Shown in pieces: positions 35,722 to 45,206 of a stretch of 64,000 bases of DNA. Location: the NCBI GenBank assembly GCA_020633315.1, contig JACKDV010000025.1, positions 1-64,000 on the forward strand, read 5' to 3'. This stretch comes from Myxococcales bacterium (GTDB lineage: Bacteria > Myxococcota_A > Polyangia > Nannocystales > Nannocystaceae). Below the pieces are notes generated by a model. That model was not told the DNA's origin, made no database searches, and was given only the letters and a program-made list of their open reading frames with translations. Numbering within the stretch: position 1 is the stretch's first letter; every line of letters starts with the position of its first letter. A program made the position numbers and the translations under genes.

Positions 35722-38700
35722 ATGAAGGTCGCTCGCCTGTTCACCACGGACCACGCCCAGCCATTCGAAGGCATCGAGTTCGAGGCCCGCAGCTCTCGCA
35801 TCGCCAACCCCAACGGCTCGGTCGTGTTCGAGGCCAAGGACATCGCGGTGCCCAAGGGCTGGTCGCAGGTCGCGGTGGACATCCTGGCGCAGAAGTACTT
35901 CCGCAAGGCCGGCGTGCCCACGCGCCTGCGCCGGGTGCCCGAGCCCGAGGTGCCGCAGTGGCTGTGGCGCAGCGAGCCCGACGACGAGCTGCTCGGCGAG
36001 CTGGCCGAGGACGAGCGCAGCCGCGGCGAGCAGGACAGCCGCGAGGTGTTCGGCCGCCTGGCGGGCTGCTGGACCTACTGGGGCTGGCGCCACGGCTACT
36101 TCAGCGACGAGGCGTCGGCGCGGGCCTTCCACGACGAGATGCTCCACATGCTCGCCACCCAGATGGCGGCGCCCAACAGCCCCCAGTGGTTCAACACCGG
36201 GCTCAACTGGGCCTACGGCATCACCGGGCCGGCGCAGGGGCACTACTACTGCGAGCCGCTCACCGGCCACGTACGCCGCTCCACCGACGCCTACACCCGC
36301 CCGCAGCCGCACGCGTGCTTCATCCAGGCCGTGGGCGACGACCTGGTGGGCGACGGCGGGATCATGGACCTGTGGACCCGCGAGGCCCGGCTGTTCAAGT
36401 ACGGCTCGGGCACGGGCAGCAACTTCTCCAACATCCGCGCCGAGGGCGAGCCCCTGTCGGGCGGCGGCCGCAGCAGCGGCCTGATGAGCTTCCTCCGCAT
36501 CGGCGATCGGGCCGCGGGCGCGATCAAGAGCGGCGGCACCACCCGCCGCGCGGCCAAGATGGTCGTGGTCGACATCGACCACCCCGACATCGAGAAGTTC
36601 ATCGAGTGGAAGGTGGTCGAGGAGCAGAAGGTGGCCGCGCTGGTCGCCGGCTCCAAGGCCTGCAACCACCACCTCAACGCGGTGCTGCGCGCCGCCCATC
36701 GGGCCATCGACCTGGCCGAGGCCGAGCGCTTCGACCCGGCCAAGAACAAGGCCCTGCGCAAGGCGGTCCGCGAGGCCCGGCGGGCCCACGTGCCCGAGAA
36801 CTACATCCAGCGCTCGCTGCAGCTGGGCCGCCAGGGCGTGACCTTCATCGAGTTCGAGGAGTACGACACCGGCTGGGACTCGGAGGCCTACGGCACCGTC
36901 TCGGGGCAGAACTCCAACAACTCGGTGCGCCTGAGCAACGCCTTCCTCGAGGCGGTCGAGAAGGACCAGGACTGGAAGCTCACCCACCGCACCGACGGCA
37001 GCGTGGCCAAGAACCTGCGCGCCCGCGACCTGTGGGACAAGGTCGCGCTGTCGGCCTGGAGCTGCGCCGACCCGGGCCTGCAGTTCGACACCACGATCAA
37101 CGACTGGCACACCTGCCCGCAGTCGGGGCGGATCAACGCCAGCAACCCGTGCTCCGAGTACATGTTCCTCGACGACACGGCGTGCAACCTGGCGTCGCTC
37201 AACGTGATGCGCTTCGTGGCCGAGGACGGCCGCCTCGACATCGAGGCGATCCGCCACGCCTGCCGCCTGTGGACCATCGCGCTGGAGATCTCGGTGCTGA
37301 TGGCCCAGTTCCCCTCGCGGACGATCGCCGAGCTCAGCTACCGCTACCGCACCCTGGGCCTGGGCTACGCCAACCTCGGCACCTACTTCATGGTCTCGGG
37401 CCTGCCCTACGACTCCGCCAAGGCGGTGTCGATCTGCGGGGCGCTCACCGCCGTGATGACCGGTGAGTGCTACGCCGCCTCGGCCGAGATGGCCAGCGAG
37501 CTGGGCACCTTCCCCGGCTACGAGCGCAACGCCGAGTCGATGCTGCGGGTGATCCGCAACCACCGCCGCGCCGCCTACGACGTGCCCCGCGGCGAGTACG
37601 AGAGCCTGGCGATCCCGCCCGTGGCCATCGACGCCAAGACCTGCCCCGACTACCTGCTGCACGCCGCGCGCCACTCGTGGGACGCGGCGCTCGAGGGCGG
37701 CAAGGCGCACGGCTACCGCAACGCGCAGGTCACCGTGATCGCCCCCACCGGCACCATCGGCCTGCTGATGGACTGCGACACCACCGGCATCGAGCCCGAC
37801 TTCGCGCTGGTGAAGTTCAAGAAGCTCGCCGGCGGCGGCTACTTCAAGATCATCAACCAGTCGGTGCCCGAGGCCCTGCGTCGCCTGGGCTACGAGGCGC
37901 ACCAGATCGACGACATCGAGCGCTACTGCCGGGGCGCGGGCAGCCTGGTGGGCAGCCCCCGCATCACCCACGCCAAGCTCAAGGAGATCGGCTTCACCGA
38001 GGCGCTGGTGGCCAAGATCGAGAGCGAGCTGCCGCAGGCGTTCGAGATCGGCTTCGCCTTCAACCGCTGGAGCCTGGGCGACGACTTCTGCCGCGACGTG
38101 CTGGGCTTCTCCGACGACCAGCTCTCCGACCCCACCTTCGACATGCTCTCGGCGCTGGGCTTCTCCGACGAGGACATCCGCCTCGCCAACGACCACGTGT
38201 GCGGCACGATGACCCTCGAGGGCGCGCCGCACCTGCGGGCCGAGCACCTGCCGGTGTTCGACTGCGCCAACAAGTGCGGGCGGGGCGGCAAGCGCTTCAT
38301 CGCGCCCATGGCCCACGTGCGCATGATGGCCGCGGCCCAGCCGTTCCTCTCGGGCGCGATCTCCAAGACGATCAACATGCCCACCGAGGCCACGGTGGAC
38401 GAGGTCGAGGAGGTCTACCTGCAGTCGTGGAAGCTGGCCCTCAAGGCCATCGCGCTCTACCGCGACGGCTCCAAGCTCAGCCAGCCGCTGTCCACCGCCC
38501 TGCTCGGCGAGGTGGAGGACGACATGGAGGACGAGGAGCTACTCGAGGACGCGCCGGGGATCGCCGCCAACGACACCGCCCGGCCGCAGGTGGTGGAGAA
38601 GATCGCCGAGAAGATGGTGTACCGCTACCTGGCCAAGCGTCGGCGCATGCCCGACCGCCGCGGCGGCTACACCCAGAAGGCCACCATCGGCGGCCACAAG

Positions 38701-39456
38701 GTGTACATCCACACCGGCGAGTACGGCGACGGGTCGCTGGGCGAGATCTTCATCGACATGCACAAGGAGGGCGCCGCCTTCCGCAGCCTGATGAACTGCT
38801 TCGCCATCGCGATCAGCCTGGGCCTGCAGTACGGGGTGCCGCTCGAGGAGTACGTGGAGGCCTTCACCTTCACCCGCTTCGAGCCCAACGGCCCGGTTCA
38901 GGGTCACCCCCACATCAAGATGTCGACGAGCATCATCGACTACATCTTCCGCGAGCTGGCCCTGAGCTACCTGGGCCGTCACGATCTCGCCCATGTGCCG
39001 CCCGACAGCCTGGCCCCCGACACCACCGGCAGCGACGACATGAAGCGCGGGGTGGACTATCGCGAGGAGGAGGTCGTCGACGAGCGGCTGGTCGAGGTCG
39101 CTCCCGACGAGGTCGAGGAGGTGCTCGAGGAGCGGGTGGTCACCCCGGGCCCGCTCAAGCTCGCGGCCCCCGCACCTGGCGCCGCGCTGGTCGCCGAGGC
39201 GGAGCGTCGGCGCAATGCGATCGAGTTCGAGGACCGAACACAGGCCGCCGCAGAGGCGAGCCCGAGCCCAGGAAATGCACGAAAGGGCCGCTCGGCTCGC
39301 ATGAAGGCCGCCGCCAACCTCAGTATGGAGGTTTCCAAGGCGCGTGCGCAGGGCTATACCGGAGATGCATGCCCCAACTGCCAGAGCTTCACCATGGTGC
39401 GCAACGGGTCGTGTCTCAAGTGCGACACCTGCGGCAGCACCAGCGGCTGTAGCTAG
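35722..39456 (+). CDS. nrdJ: Adenosylcobalamin-dependent (class II) ribonucleotide reductase
   Basis: 1244-aa class II enzyme that reduces ribonucleotides to deoxyribonucleotides using vitamin B12 coenzyme, working with or without oxygen. Recognisable segments: 'QMAAPNSPQWFNTGLNW', 'RPQPHACFIQAVGDDLV', 'FKYGSGTGSNFSNIRAEGEPLSGGG' (specificity-site loop), 'INASNPCSEYMFLDDTACNLASLNV' (the NPCxE catalytic Cys/Glu signature), 'IAPTGTIGLLMDCDTTGIEP' (phosphate-binding) and 'TINMPTEATVDEVE'. The C-terminal extension ends in a four-Cys zinc-ribbon-like module, 'CPNCQSFTMVRNGSCLKCDTC', followed by a Cys tail. ATG 35722 with GGAG 8 nt upstream. Single gene, flanked by its own promoter and terminator. 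Confidence 0.96.
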   Translation: MKVARLFTTDHAQPFEGIEFEARSSRIANPNGSVVFEAKDIAVPKGWSQVAVDILAQKYFRKAGVPTRLRRVPEPEVPQWLWRSEPDDELLGELAEDERSRGEQDSREVFGRLAGCWTYWGWRHGYFSDEASARAFHDEMLHMLATQMAAPNSPQWFNTGLNWAYGITGPAQGHYYCEPLTGHVRRSTDAYTRPQPHACFIQAVGDDLVGDGGIMDLWTREARLFKYGSGTGSNFSNIRAEGEPLSGGGRSSGLMSFLRIGDRAAGAIKSGGTTRRAAKMVVVDIDHPDIEKFIEWKVVEEQKVAALVAGSKACNHHLNAVLRAAHRAIDLAEAERFDPAKNKALRKAVREARRAHVPENYIQRSLQLGRQGVTFIEFEEYDTGWDSEAYGTVSGQNSNNSVRLSNAFLEAVEKDQDWKLTHRTDGSVAKNLRARDLWDKVALSAWSCADPGLQFDTTINDWHTCPQSGRINASNPCSEYMFLDDTACNLASLNVMRFVAEDGRLDIEAIRHACRLWTIALEISVLMAQFPSRTIAELSYRYRTLGLGYANLGTYFMVSGLPYDSAKAVSICGALTAVMTGECYAASAEMASELGTFPGYERNAESMLRVIRNHRRAAYDVPRGEYESLAIPPVAIDAKTCPDYLLHAARHSWDAALEGGKAHGYRNAQVTVIAPTGTIGLLMDCDTTGIEPDFALVKFKKLAGGGYFKIINQSVPEALRRLGYEAHQIDDIERYCRGAGSLVGSPRITHAKLKEIGFTEALVAKIESELPQAFEIGFAFNRWSLGDDFCRDVLGFSDDQLSDPTFDMLSALGFSDEDIRLANDHVCGTMTLEGAPHLRAEHLPVFDCANKCGRGGKRFIAPMAHVRMMAAAQPFLSGAISKTINMPTEATVDEVEEVYLQSWKLALKAIALYRDGSKLSQPLSTALLGEVEDDMEDEELLEDAPGIAANDTARPQVVEKIAEKMVYRYLAKRRRMPDRRGGYTQKATIGGHKVYIHTGEYGDGSLGEIFIDMHKEGAAFRSLMNCFAIAISLGLQYGVPLEEYVEAFTFTRFEPNGPVQGHPHIKMSTSIIDYIFRELALSYLGRHDLAHVPPDSLAPDTTGSDDMKRGVDYREEEVVDERLVEVAPDEVEEVLEERVVTPGPLKLAAPAPGAALVAEAERRRNAIEFEDRTQAAAEASPSPGNARKGRSARMKAAANLSMEVSKARAQGYTGDACPNCQSFTMVRNGSCLKCDTCGSTSGCS

Positions 39457-39502
39457 AGCCTGGCGATCACGAGTACCTGCGAGAATCGGCAACCAACCGG
39501 GA

Positions 39503-39532
39503 GGGGCACGACGCATCGGGGCGTCGTGCCCC
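39503..39532. terminator. Terminator after nrdJ
   Basis: GGGGCACGACGC (39503-39514) pairs perfectly with 39521-39532 across a 6-nt loop and is followed by TTCGTCT. It lies 46 nt after the nrdJ stop and 56 nt before the end of the convergent HExxH gene, so it may serve both. Confidence 0.8.
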
Positions 39533-39588
39533 TTCGTCTATCTGCGGTCCCGGGGGTAGGGGCAGACCCGAGGCGCGAGACGGCGGGG

Positions 39589-40197
39589 TCAGCCGAAGCC
39601 CGGCAGGGCGAGCTGCGGTGAGGGATCGCGGGGCTCGCCCTCGTCCGCGGTCTCGGGGGCGGGTCGGAGCTGACGGACGAGGCTGGACTCGCGCTGGAAG
39701 AAGCCGCGGGTGTGATACGAGTCGGCCAGCCGCAGGTGCTCGTAGTCGAGGTGGTGGCACAGCTCGTGGACCAGCGTGCGCAGGTAGGTGCGAAACGCCA
39801 CCACGCGCTCGTGAGCCGCGGTGCGCATCCAGACGCGGATGAGCGTGCGGCCGTCCTCGTGGCGCTCGTAGAGGCCATGGAGCTCGCCGGTCGCATCGGC
39901 GGGGCGCCGGGCGAGCACGCGCACCGGCACCACGCTGACGCCGAGGTCCTCGCACACGGCCCGGCTCAGGGCCTGCGACGCCCGCTGGACGGCCCGGCGA
40001 TCGTCCTCGCGCAGCGCCGCCTCGATGGCGTCGCACGGCAGCCCCACGCGCGGGGGGTCGTGCAGGGCCAGCGAGGTGATGGCATCGCTGCGGCGATAGA
40101 TCGCGCGGTCCTTGGCCGACAGGCGGCGGTAGTAGCCGAAGCGCTGGGGGGCCGAGGGCACCGGGAGGAGGATCGCGCAGCGATGACGAGTCGCCAA
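39589..40197 (-). CDS. HExxH-motif zinc metalloprotein (SprT/WLM-like)
   Basis: 202-aa predicted metalloprotein. The zinc-binding helix reads 'YLRTLVHELCHHLDYEHL' with HExxH and a third candidate ligand (His) four residues on. The preceding strand ('GRTLIRVWMRTAAHERVVAFRTY') and overall size match small minigluzincin-type proteases. There is no signal peptide, so it is cytoplasmic. The start is uncertain: TTG at 40197 lies 14 bp after the upstream gene's stop; GTG 40161 would remove 12 residues. It follows the PDZ lipoprotein gene and is probably cotranscribed. Substrate unknown. Confidence 0.78.
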   Translation of the reverse strand: MATRHRCAILLPVPSAPQRFGYYRRLSAKDRAIYRRSDAITSLALHDPPRVGLPCDAIEAALREDDRRAVQRASQALSRAVCEDLGVSVVPVRVLARRPADATGELHGLYERHEDGRTLIRVWMRTAAHERVVAFRTYLRTLVHELCHHLDYEHLRLADSYHTRGFFQRESSLVRQLRPAPETADEGEPRDPSPQLALPGFG

Positions 40198-40210
40198 GGG
40201 CGGGCTCGGA

Positions 40211-41254
40211 TCAGAGCCGCTCGATCTCCAGGGTGAAGGTGCTGCACCCGCGCGCCTCGGGGCGGCGGACGACGAGCGTGGCCGCGGACGAGTCGAGCAG
40301 CGCGGTGACGGCCGCCATCGCGTCGGGGAGGCCCTGGATGGCGATGTCGTCGACCTGGGCGATCACATCCGATCGGCGCAGCCCGAGCGCCTCGGCGAGC
40401 GCGGTGGAGGGCTCGCCCTGGTCCAGGCCGTCGAGCCTCGCCCCGGGCCCGCAGGGGACCTCGCGATCGACGAGCACGAGCGCAGCCCGATCGGCGGCGA
40501 AGACCTCGAAGTGCGCGGTGACGAGGCGCAGCAGCTCGGGATCGAGCTCGCAGCGCAGGTCGGCGTCGCAGCTCACCAGGGTCTCGAGATCACCGAAGGG
40601 GGTGAGCATCGCTCCGGTGCTCTCGTCGGCGCCGTCGCTGCCCGCGCTCGTGTCGGCCCCGTCGTCTCCGCTGGTGCAGTGCTCCTCGCCGCCGGTCGCC
40701 ACCGCGCCGTCGAGGATCGGCTCACAGACCCCACCGGGCGCGAGCACGACCGCCTCCACGCCGCCGACCGTGAGCACGCAGCTCTCCTCGACCAGGAGCT
40801 GCCGGTAGGCCTCGGCCGCGATGCCCTCGCACACCTGCGCCGCGTTGGTGCACTGGGCGGCCGCAGCCGCGTTGCACTGCGCCTCGATGTCGGCCGTGAT
40901 CGCGTCGACGGTGCCCTGGTAGGCGAGGCGGAGCGAGAGCTCGAGATCGGAGAGCCGAGCGCCGCTGCCCAGGTGATCGATGGCCTCGATCACCAGGGGG
41001 ACGGCGGAGGAGTTGAAGCAGTGCTCCCCGCGGTAGCCGGTCTGCTCGAGATCGTTGAAGGGGATGTCGATGCCGTACCCGTCCTCGGTCAGGCACGGCA
41101 CGGGAATCTCGTGCGCCACGGTGAATTCGAAGCATCGACCAGGACACGCTGGAATCTCATCGACCACGCAAGCGCCACTGACTGCGCCGATCCCGATGAC
41201 CCCGAGTAGACCCGAGGATGGGACGAGCCGAGCCATTGTCCTTCGATCGATCAT
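40211..41254 (-). CDS. Lipoprotein with C-terminal PDZ-like domain
   Basis: 347-aa predicted lipoprotein. The signal 'MARLVPSSGLLGVIGIGAVSGAC' ends in a lipobox. The mature N-terminal half is Cys-containing and helical ('IEAQCNAAAAAQCTNAAQVCEGIAAEAY'). A Ser/Gly/Asp-rich linker ('TSGDDGADTSAGSDGADEST') leads to a beta-rich part and a C-terminal PDZ-like segment, 'LAEALGLRRSDVIAQVDDIAIQGLPDAMAAV', resembling the PDZ of type II secretion GspC proteins. ATG 41254 has GGTAGG 6 nt upstream; ATG 41236 is also possible. It lies 23 bp after the small lipoprotein gene, likely one operon. Function unknown. Confidence 0.78.
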   Translation of the reverse strand: MIDRRTMARLVPSSGLLGVIGIGAVSGACVVDEIPACPGRCFEFTVAHEIPVPCLTEDGYGIDIPFNDLEQTGYRGEHCFNSSAVPLVIEAIDHLGSGARLSDLELSLRLAYQGTVDAITADIEAQCNAAAAAQCTNAAQVCEGIAAEAYRQLLVEESCVLTVGGVEAVVLAPGGVCEPILDGAVATGGEEHCTSGDDGADTSAGSDGADESTGAMLTPFGDLETLVSCDADLRCELDPELLRLVTAHFEVFAADRAALVLVDREVPCGPGARLDGLDQGEPSTALAEALGLRRSDVIAQVDDIAIQGLPDAMAAVTALLDSSAATLVVRRPEARGCSTFTLEIERL

Positions 41255-41277
41255 ACCGTGCCTACCTCGACCCGCGA

Positions 41278-41724
41278 TCACTGGAATGGGAGCTGGCAAT
41301 CGAGCTGCCTGCGCAACGACTCACCACACGAAGACTGCTCCTGGTACGGCCCCCCGCTGTTCGCGAGGACGAAGTGCTCCTGGATCTCCTCGCAAGACAT
41401 GGTCGCGAGGCAGTCGACGTACGGGACGAGGGTCGGAGCACATGCGTCACCGTCGGGGGTCTCGCCCCACACGACCTCGTTGTGAGCGCACACCTCGACG
41501 CACTCCCGCTCCGTCTCCACCTCGATCTCCTGCGGCGGGCAGGTGGGGTCGAACATCAGGGAGCACCAGGACTCGCAGGTCTCGATCCGGTACTCGGGGA
41601 TCGGCGCCTCCTCCTCCACTCGGGGACCGCAGGCGCCGGTGCACAGCACGAGGGCCACGACGACCGCACGGAGCCCCGGGGTCCTCCCGTGCCCCGCCTC
41701 CGCGGCATCGTGGGTCTCCACCAT
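41278..41724 (-). CDS. Small Cys-rich lipoprotein
   Basis: 148-aa predicted lipoprotein. A 20-residue N-terminal arm precedes the hydrophobic core 'AVVVALVLCTGAC' (lipobox TGAC). The mature part has ten Cys in a pattern suggesting disulfides: 'CESWCSLMFDPTCPPQ', 'ERECVEVCAHNE', 'DACAPT', 'DCLATMSCEE' and 'SSCGESLRRQLDCQL'. ATG 41724; an in-frame GTG at 41733 is an alternative. It is the first gene of a likely three-gene leftward operon (lipoprotein, PDZ lipoprotein, HExxH protein) and has a well-formed promoter and operator just upstream. Confidence 0.78.
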   Translation of the reverse strand: MVETHDAAEAGHGRTPGLRAVVVALVLCTGACGPRVEEEAPIPEYRIETCESWCSLMFDPTCPPQEIEVETERECVEVCAHNEVVWGETPDGDACAPTLVPYVDCLATMSCEEIQEHFVLANSGGPYQEQSSCGESLRRQLDCQLPFQ

Positions 41725-41728
41725 CCTC

Positions 41729-41786
41729 TGCACAATAAGTGTTTCCCCTATTGTGCACTCTATGGCTTGCGGTACCTGCGTGTCAA
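41729..41786 (-). promoter_or_regulatory. Promoter with overlapping inverted-repeat operator
   Basis: Reading leftward: a perfect consensus -35 TTGACA (41786-41781), an 18-bp spacer and -10-like TAGAGT (41762-41757). Overlapping the -10 and the expected start is an inverted repeat TGCACAATA / TATTGTGCA (41729-41737 and 41749-41757) with an 11-bp spacer. This is the layout of a repressor-controlled promoter for the small lipoprotein gene and its operon. Confidence 0.65.
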
Positions 41787-41897
41787 ACGGGATGCCGACG
41801 GCCTCACGCGCGAGCCCGACCCGATCGGGCCGGGATCGCTCGATGACATCGGATCACGACCATCGACGGAGCAGGAGCCCGCCGAAGATGGGAGCCG

Positions 41898-43184
<1,287 letters not shown>

Positions 43185-43542
43185 GGTCGGCTCACCAACT
43201 CGCAAGCATCGTGCCTGTTCCCATCGATTCTCGGGATCGAAGGGATCAGAGCACTTAGCCGCTCTGCTTCCCCCGCCACGAGCCGGTCGCGTGACGATTT
43301 GTCACGAGCGAGCAGGCGAGCCTGTCTCGCTGTCCTGGCCCATGAGAACGGCGTCCTGGACGGTTCGGGAGCGAGGCGGCGGTGCTCGACGATCGCAGTG
43401 GAGGATCGCGAGCCCTCGCCGAGGGTGGCTCGTGGATCCACCGTGGCTGCGATCACGGCCACCACCGCCGCGCGGACCCGGCGAATCCGCCGGTTCTTGG
43501 ACTTCGCCGGCCGCACGTGCTTGGAAGGTCGACGAGGGCGCC
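43185..43542. promoter_or_regulatory. Divergent intergenic region with operator-like dyad
   Basis: 358 bp between the kinase gene and ftsE, with no credible gene. It holds CGTGAC-GATTT-GTCACG (43290-43306), a perfect 6+6 inverted repeat of the kind bound by dimeric regulators. No convincing -35/-10 was identified. GAGGG sits about 6 nt before the ftsE ATG at 43543. Confidence 0.45.
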
Positions 43543-44298
43543 ATGGCCATCATCGAGCTCACCAATGTCACGATGAACTACGGCCGCGGCCCCCGGCGGC
43601 GCTCGGCGCTGCGCGGGGTGTCGATCGGCGTGCCCGAGGGCGCGTTCTCGGTGCTGCTGGGACCCTCGGGGGCCGGCAAGAGCACCCTGCTCAAGCTCGT
43701 CCTCGCCATGGAGCGGCCCGAGGAGGGCACGATCCGCGTGGCGGGCCGCGACATCCACCGCCTGCGCAAAGGCAGCATCCCCTACCTGCGCCGCAACGTG
43801 GGGGTGGTGTTCCAGGACTTCAAGCTGCTGCTCGACGCCACGCCCATGGAGAACGTGGCGCTGGCGCTGCAGGTGCTCGGCATGCCGCGTCGCGAGGTCC
43901 GCGAGCGCGCGGCCTCGGCCCTGTGCCGCGTGGAGCTCGACCCCCGCATCCGCCGACCGGCCCGCTGCCTCTCGGGCGGCGAGCAGCAGCGCGTCGCCAT
44001 CGCGCGCGCGGTGGCGGGCGACCCCGCGATCCTGCTGGCCGACGAGCCCACCGGCAACCTCGACCCGCGCCTCACCCAGGAGATCGTCGACGTGCTCGAG
44101 GGGATCCGTCGCCGCGGCACCACGGTGCTGCTGGCGACCCACGATCCCCTGGTGCTCGACCTCGCGCCGCTCACCCAGCAGATCCACCTCGAGCACGGGC
44201 GCGTGGTCACGCTGACCGACCCCACCGAGCTCTCCGAGGACGACATCCCCGAGATCCTGCCCGCGTCGTGGGCGGGCCCGGCCGAGGCGGTGGCGTGA
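43543..44298 (+). CDS. ftsE: FtsE, cell-division ABC transporter ATPase
   Basis: 251-aa ABC ATPase, the cytoplasmic half of FtsEX. Walker A is 'GPSGAGKST', the Q-loop 'VGVVFQDFKLLLD' has the FtsE-typical QDFKLL, the signature is 'LSGGEQQRVAIARA', Walker B is 'ILLADEPTGNLD' and the H-loop is 'LLATHD'. FtsEX sits at the divisome and, by ATP hydrolysis, drives a periplasmic coiled-coil activator that switches on peptidoglycan amidases. The C-terminus carries about 25 residues beyond the usual length. ATG 43543. Its stop overlaps the ftsX ATG (TGATG). Confidence 0.95.
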   Translation: MAIIELTNVTMNYGRGPRRRSALRGVSIGVPEGAFSVLLGPSGAGKSTLLKLVLAMERPEEGTIRVAGRDIHRLRKGSIPYLRRNVGVVFQDFKLLLDATPMENVALALQVLGMPRREVRERAASALCRVELDPRIRRPARCLSGGEQQRVAIARAVAGDPAILLADEPTGNLDPRLTQEIVDVLEGIRRRGTTVLLATHDPLVLDLAPLTQQIHLEHGRVVTLTDPTELSEDDIPEILPASWAGPAEAVA

Positions 44299-45200
44299 TG
44301 CTGCGCCCGCTGTACTCGCTCGCGTACATCATCGCCCGCGGCGGGCGGGGCATGGCCCAGGCCCCCGCGGTGCAGCTGCTGGCCGTGGGCACCATCGCGG
44401 TGTGCATGCTGCTGCTGGGCGCGGTGGTGCTGGCGTGGAGCAACGCCCAGGGCGTGGTGCGGGCCTGGGGCCTCGACGTCCCGATCACCGCGTACCTGGT
44501 GGACGACGCCGACCCCGAGCTGGTCGAGGCCACCGTGAGGCGCCTGCGGACCCTGCCCGAGGTGGCCGACGCCGAGCGCGTGAGCCCGGAGCAGGCCCTG
44601 CGGCGACTGTCGGAGGGCCTGGGCGAGGACGGCGAGCTGCTCGACGGCCTCGAGCCCTCGGTGCTCCCCGGCTCGATCGAGATCCACCTCGCCCCCGGCA
44701 CCGACCCCGACTTCGGCCGGGCGCTCGCCGAGCGCCTCGACCAGCAGCCGATCGTCGACGAGGTCGCGGTGGCGGGAGCCTGGGCCGGCCGCGCCCACGA
44801 CCTGCTGCAGACCCTGGGCGACCTGGCCCTGGGCGCGGGCCTGCTGGTGAGCCTGGCCTGCATGGCGATCGTGTGGAGCACGATCCGGCTGGGCGTGTAC
44901 GCGCGACGGGCCGAGATCCAGATCCTGCGCCTGGTGGGCGGCACCCGCCGCTTCGTGCACGGGCCCTTCGTGTTCGAGGGCATGGTGCAGGGCAGCCTGG
45001 GCGCCGCCCTGGCCATGGGCATCCTGTGGCTGGGCTTCGACGCGGTGCACCCCTTCCTCGAGCGTGGCCTGTCGATGGTGTTCGCCGCGGGAGCGCTGAG
45101 CTTCTTCACCCCCACCCAGGTCGGCCTGGGCATCGCCTTCGGGGCGAGCCTGGGGCTGCTGGGCGCCCGGGCGGCGGTGGCCCACTACGCGGAGGCCTGA
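44298..45200 (+). CDS. ftsX: FtsX, cell-division ABC transporter permease
   Basis: 300-aa membrane subunit of FtsEX. Membrane segment 1 ('VQLLAVGTIAVCMLLLGAVVLAW') is followed by a periplasmic domain of about 120 residues ('DVPITAYLVDDADPELVEATVRRLRTLPEV...'), which recruits the murein hydrolase activator. Three more segments and the FtsX-type 'RLGVYARRAEIQILRLVGGTRRFVHGPFVFEGMVQGSLGA' loop complete the protein. Start ATG 44298 overlaps the ftsE stop by one base, and the envC-like gene begins 6 bp after its stop. Tight coupling fits a stoichiometric complex. Confidence 0.95.
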   Translation: MLRPLYSLAYIIARGGRGMAQAPAVQLLAVGTIAVCMLLLGAVVLAWSNAQGVVRAWGLDVPITAYLVDDADPELVEATVRRLRTLPEVADAERVSPEQALRRLSEGLGEDGELLDGLEPSVLPGSIEIHLAPGTDPDFGRALAERLDQQPIVDEVAVAGAWAGRAHDLLQTLGDLALGAGLLVSLACMAIVWSTIRLGVYARRAEIQILRLVGGTRRFVHGPFVFEGMVQGSLGAALAMGILWLGFDAVHPFLERGLSMVFAAGALSFFTPTQVGLGIAFGASLGLLGARAAVAHYAEA

Positions 45201-45206
45201 GCCGTC

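Noticed and set aside
35390..35725. 111-codon upstream ORF ending in the nrdJ start (ATGA) as a leader peptide gene
   Set aside because: Its product is Arg/Ser/Pro-rich without domain features; the stop overlap is likely incidental in GC-rich sequence. A short regulatory leader peptide is not excluded but not supported.
41762..41880. Rightward frame reading 'LRYLRVKRDADGLTREPDPIGPGSLDDIG' as a gene remnant
   Set aside because: It lies between the promoter of the leftward lipoprotein operon and the 3' end of the kinase gene, has no start or homologue that I recognise, and may be chance coding.
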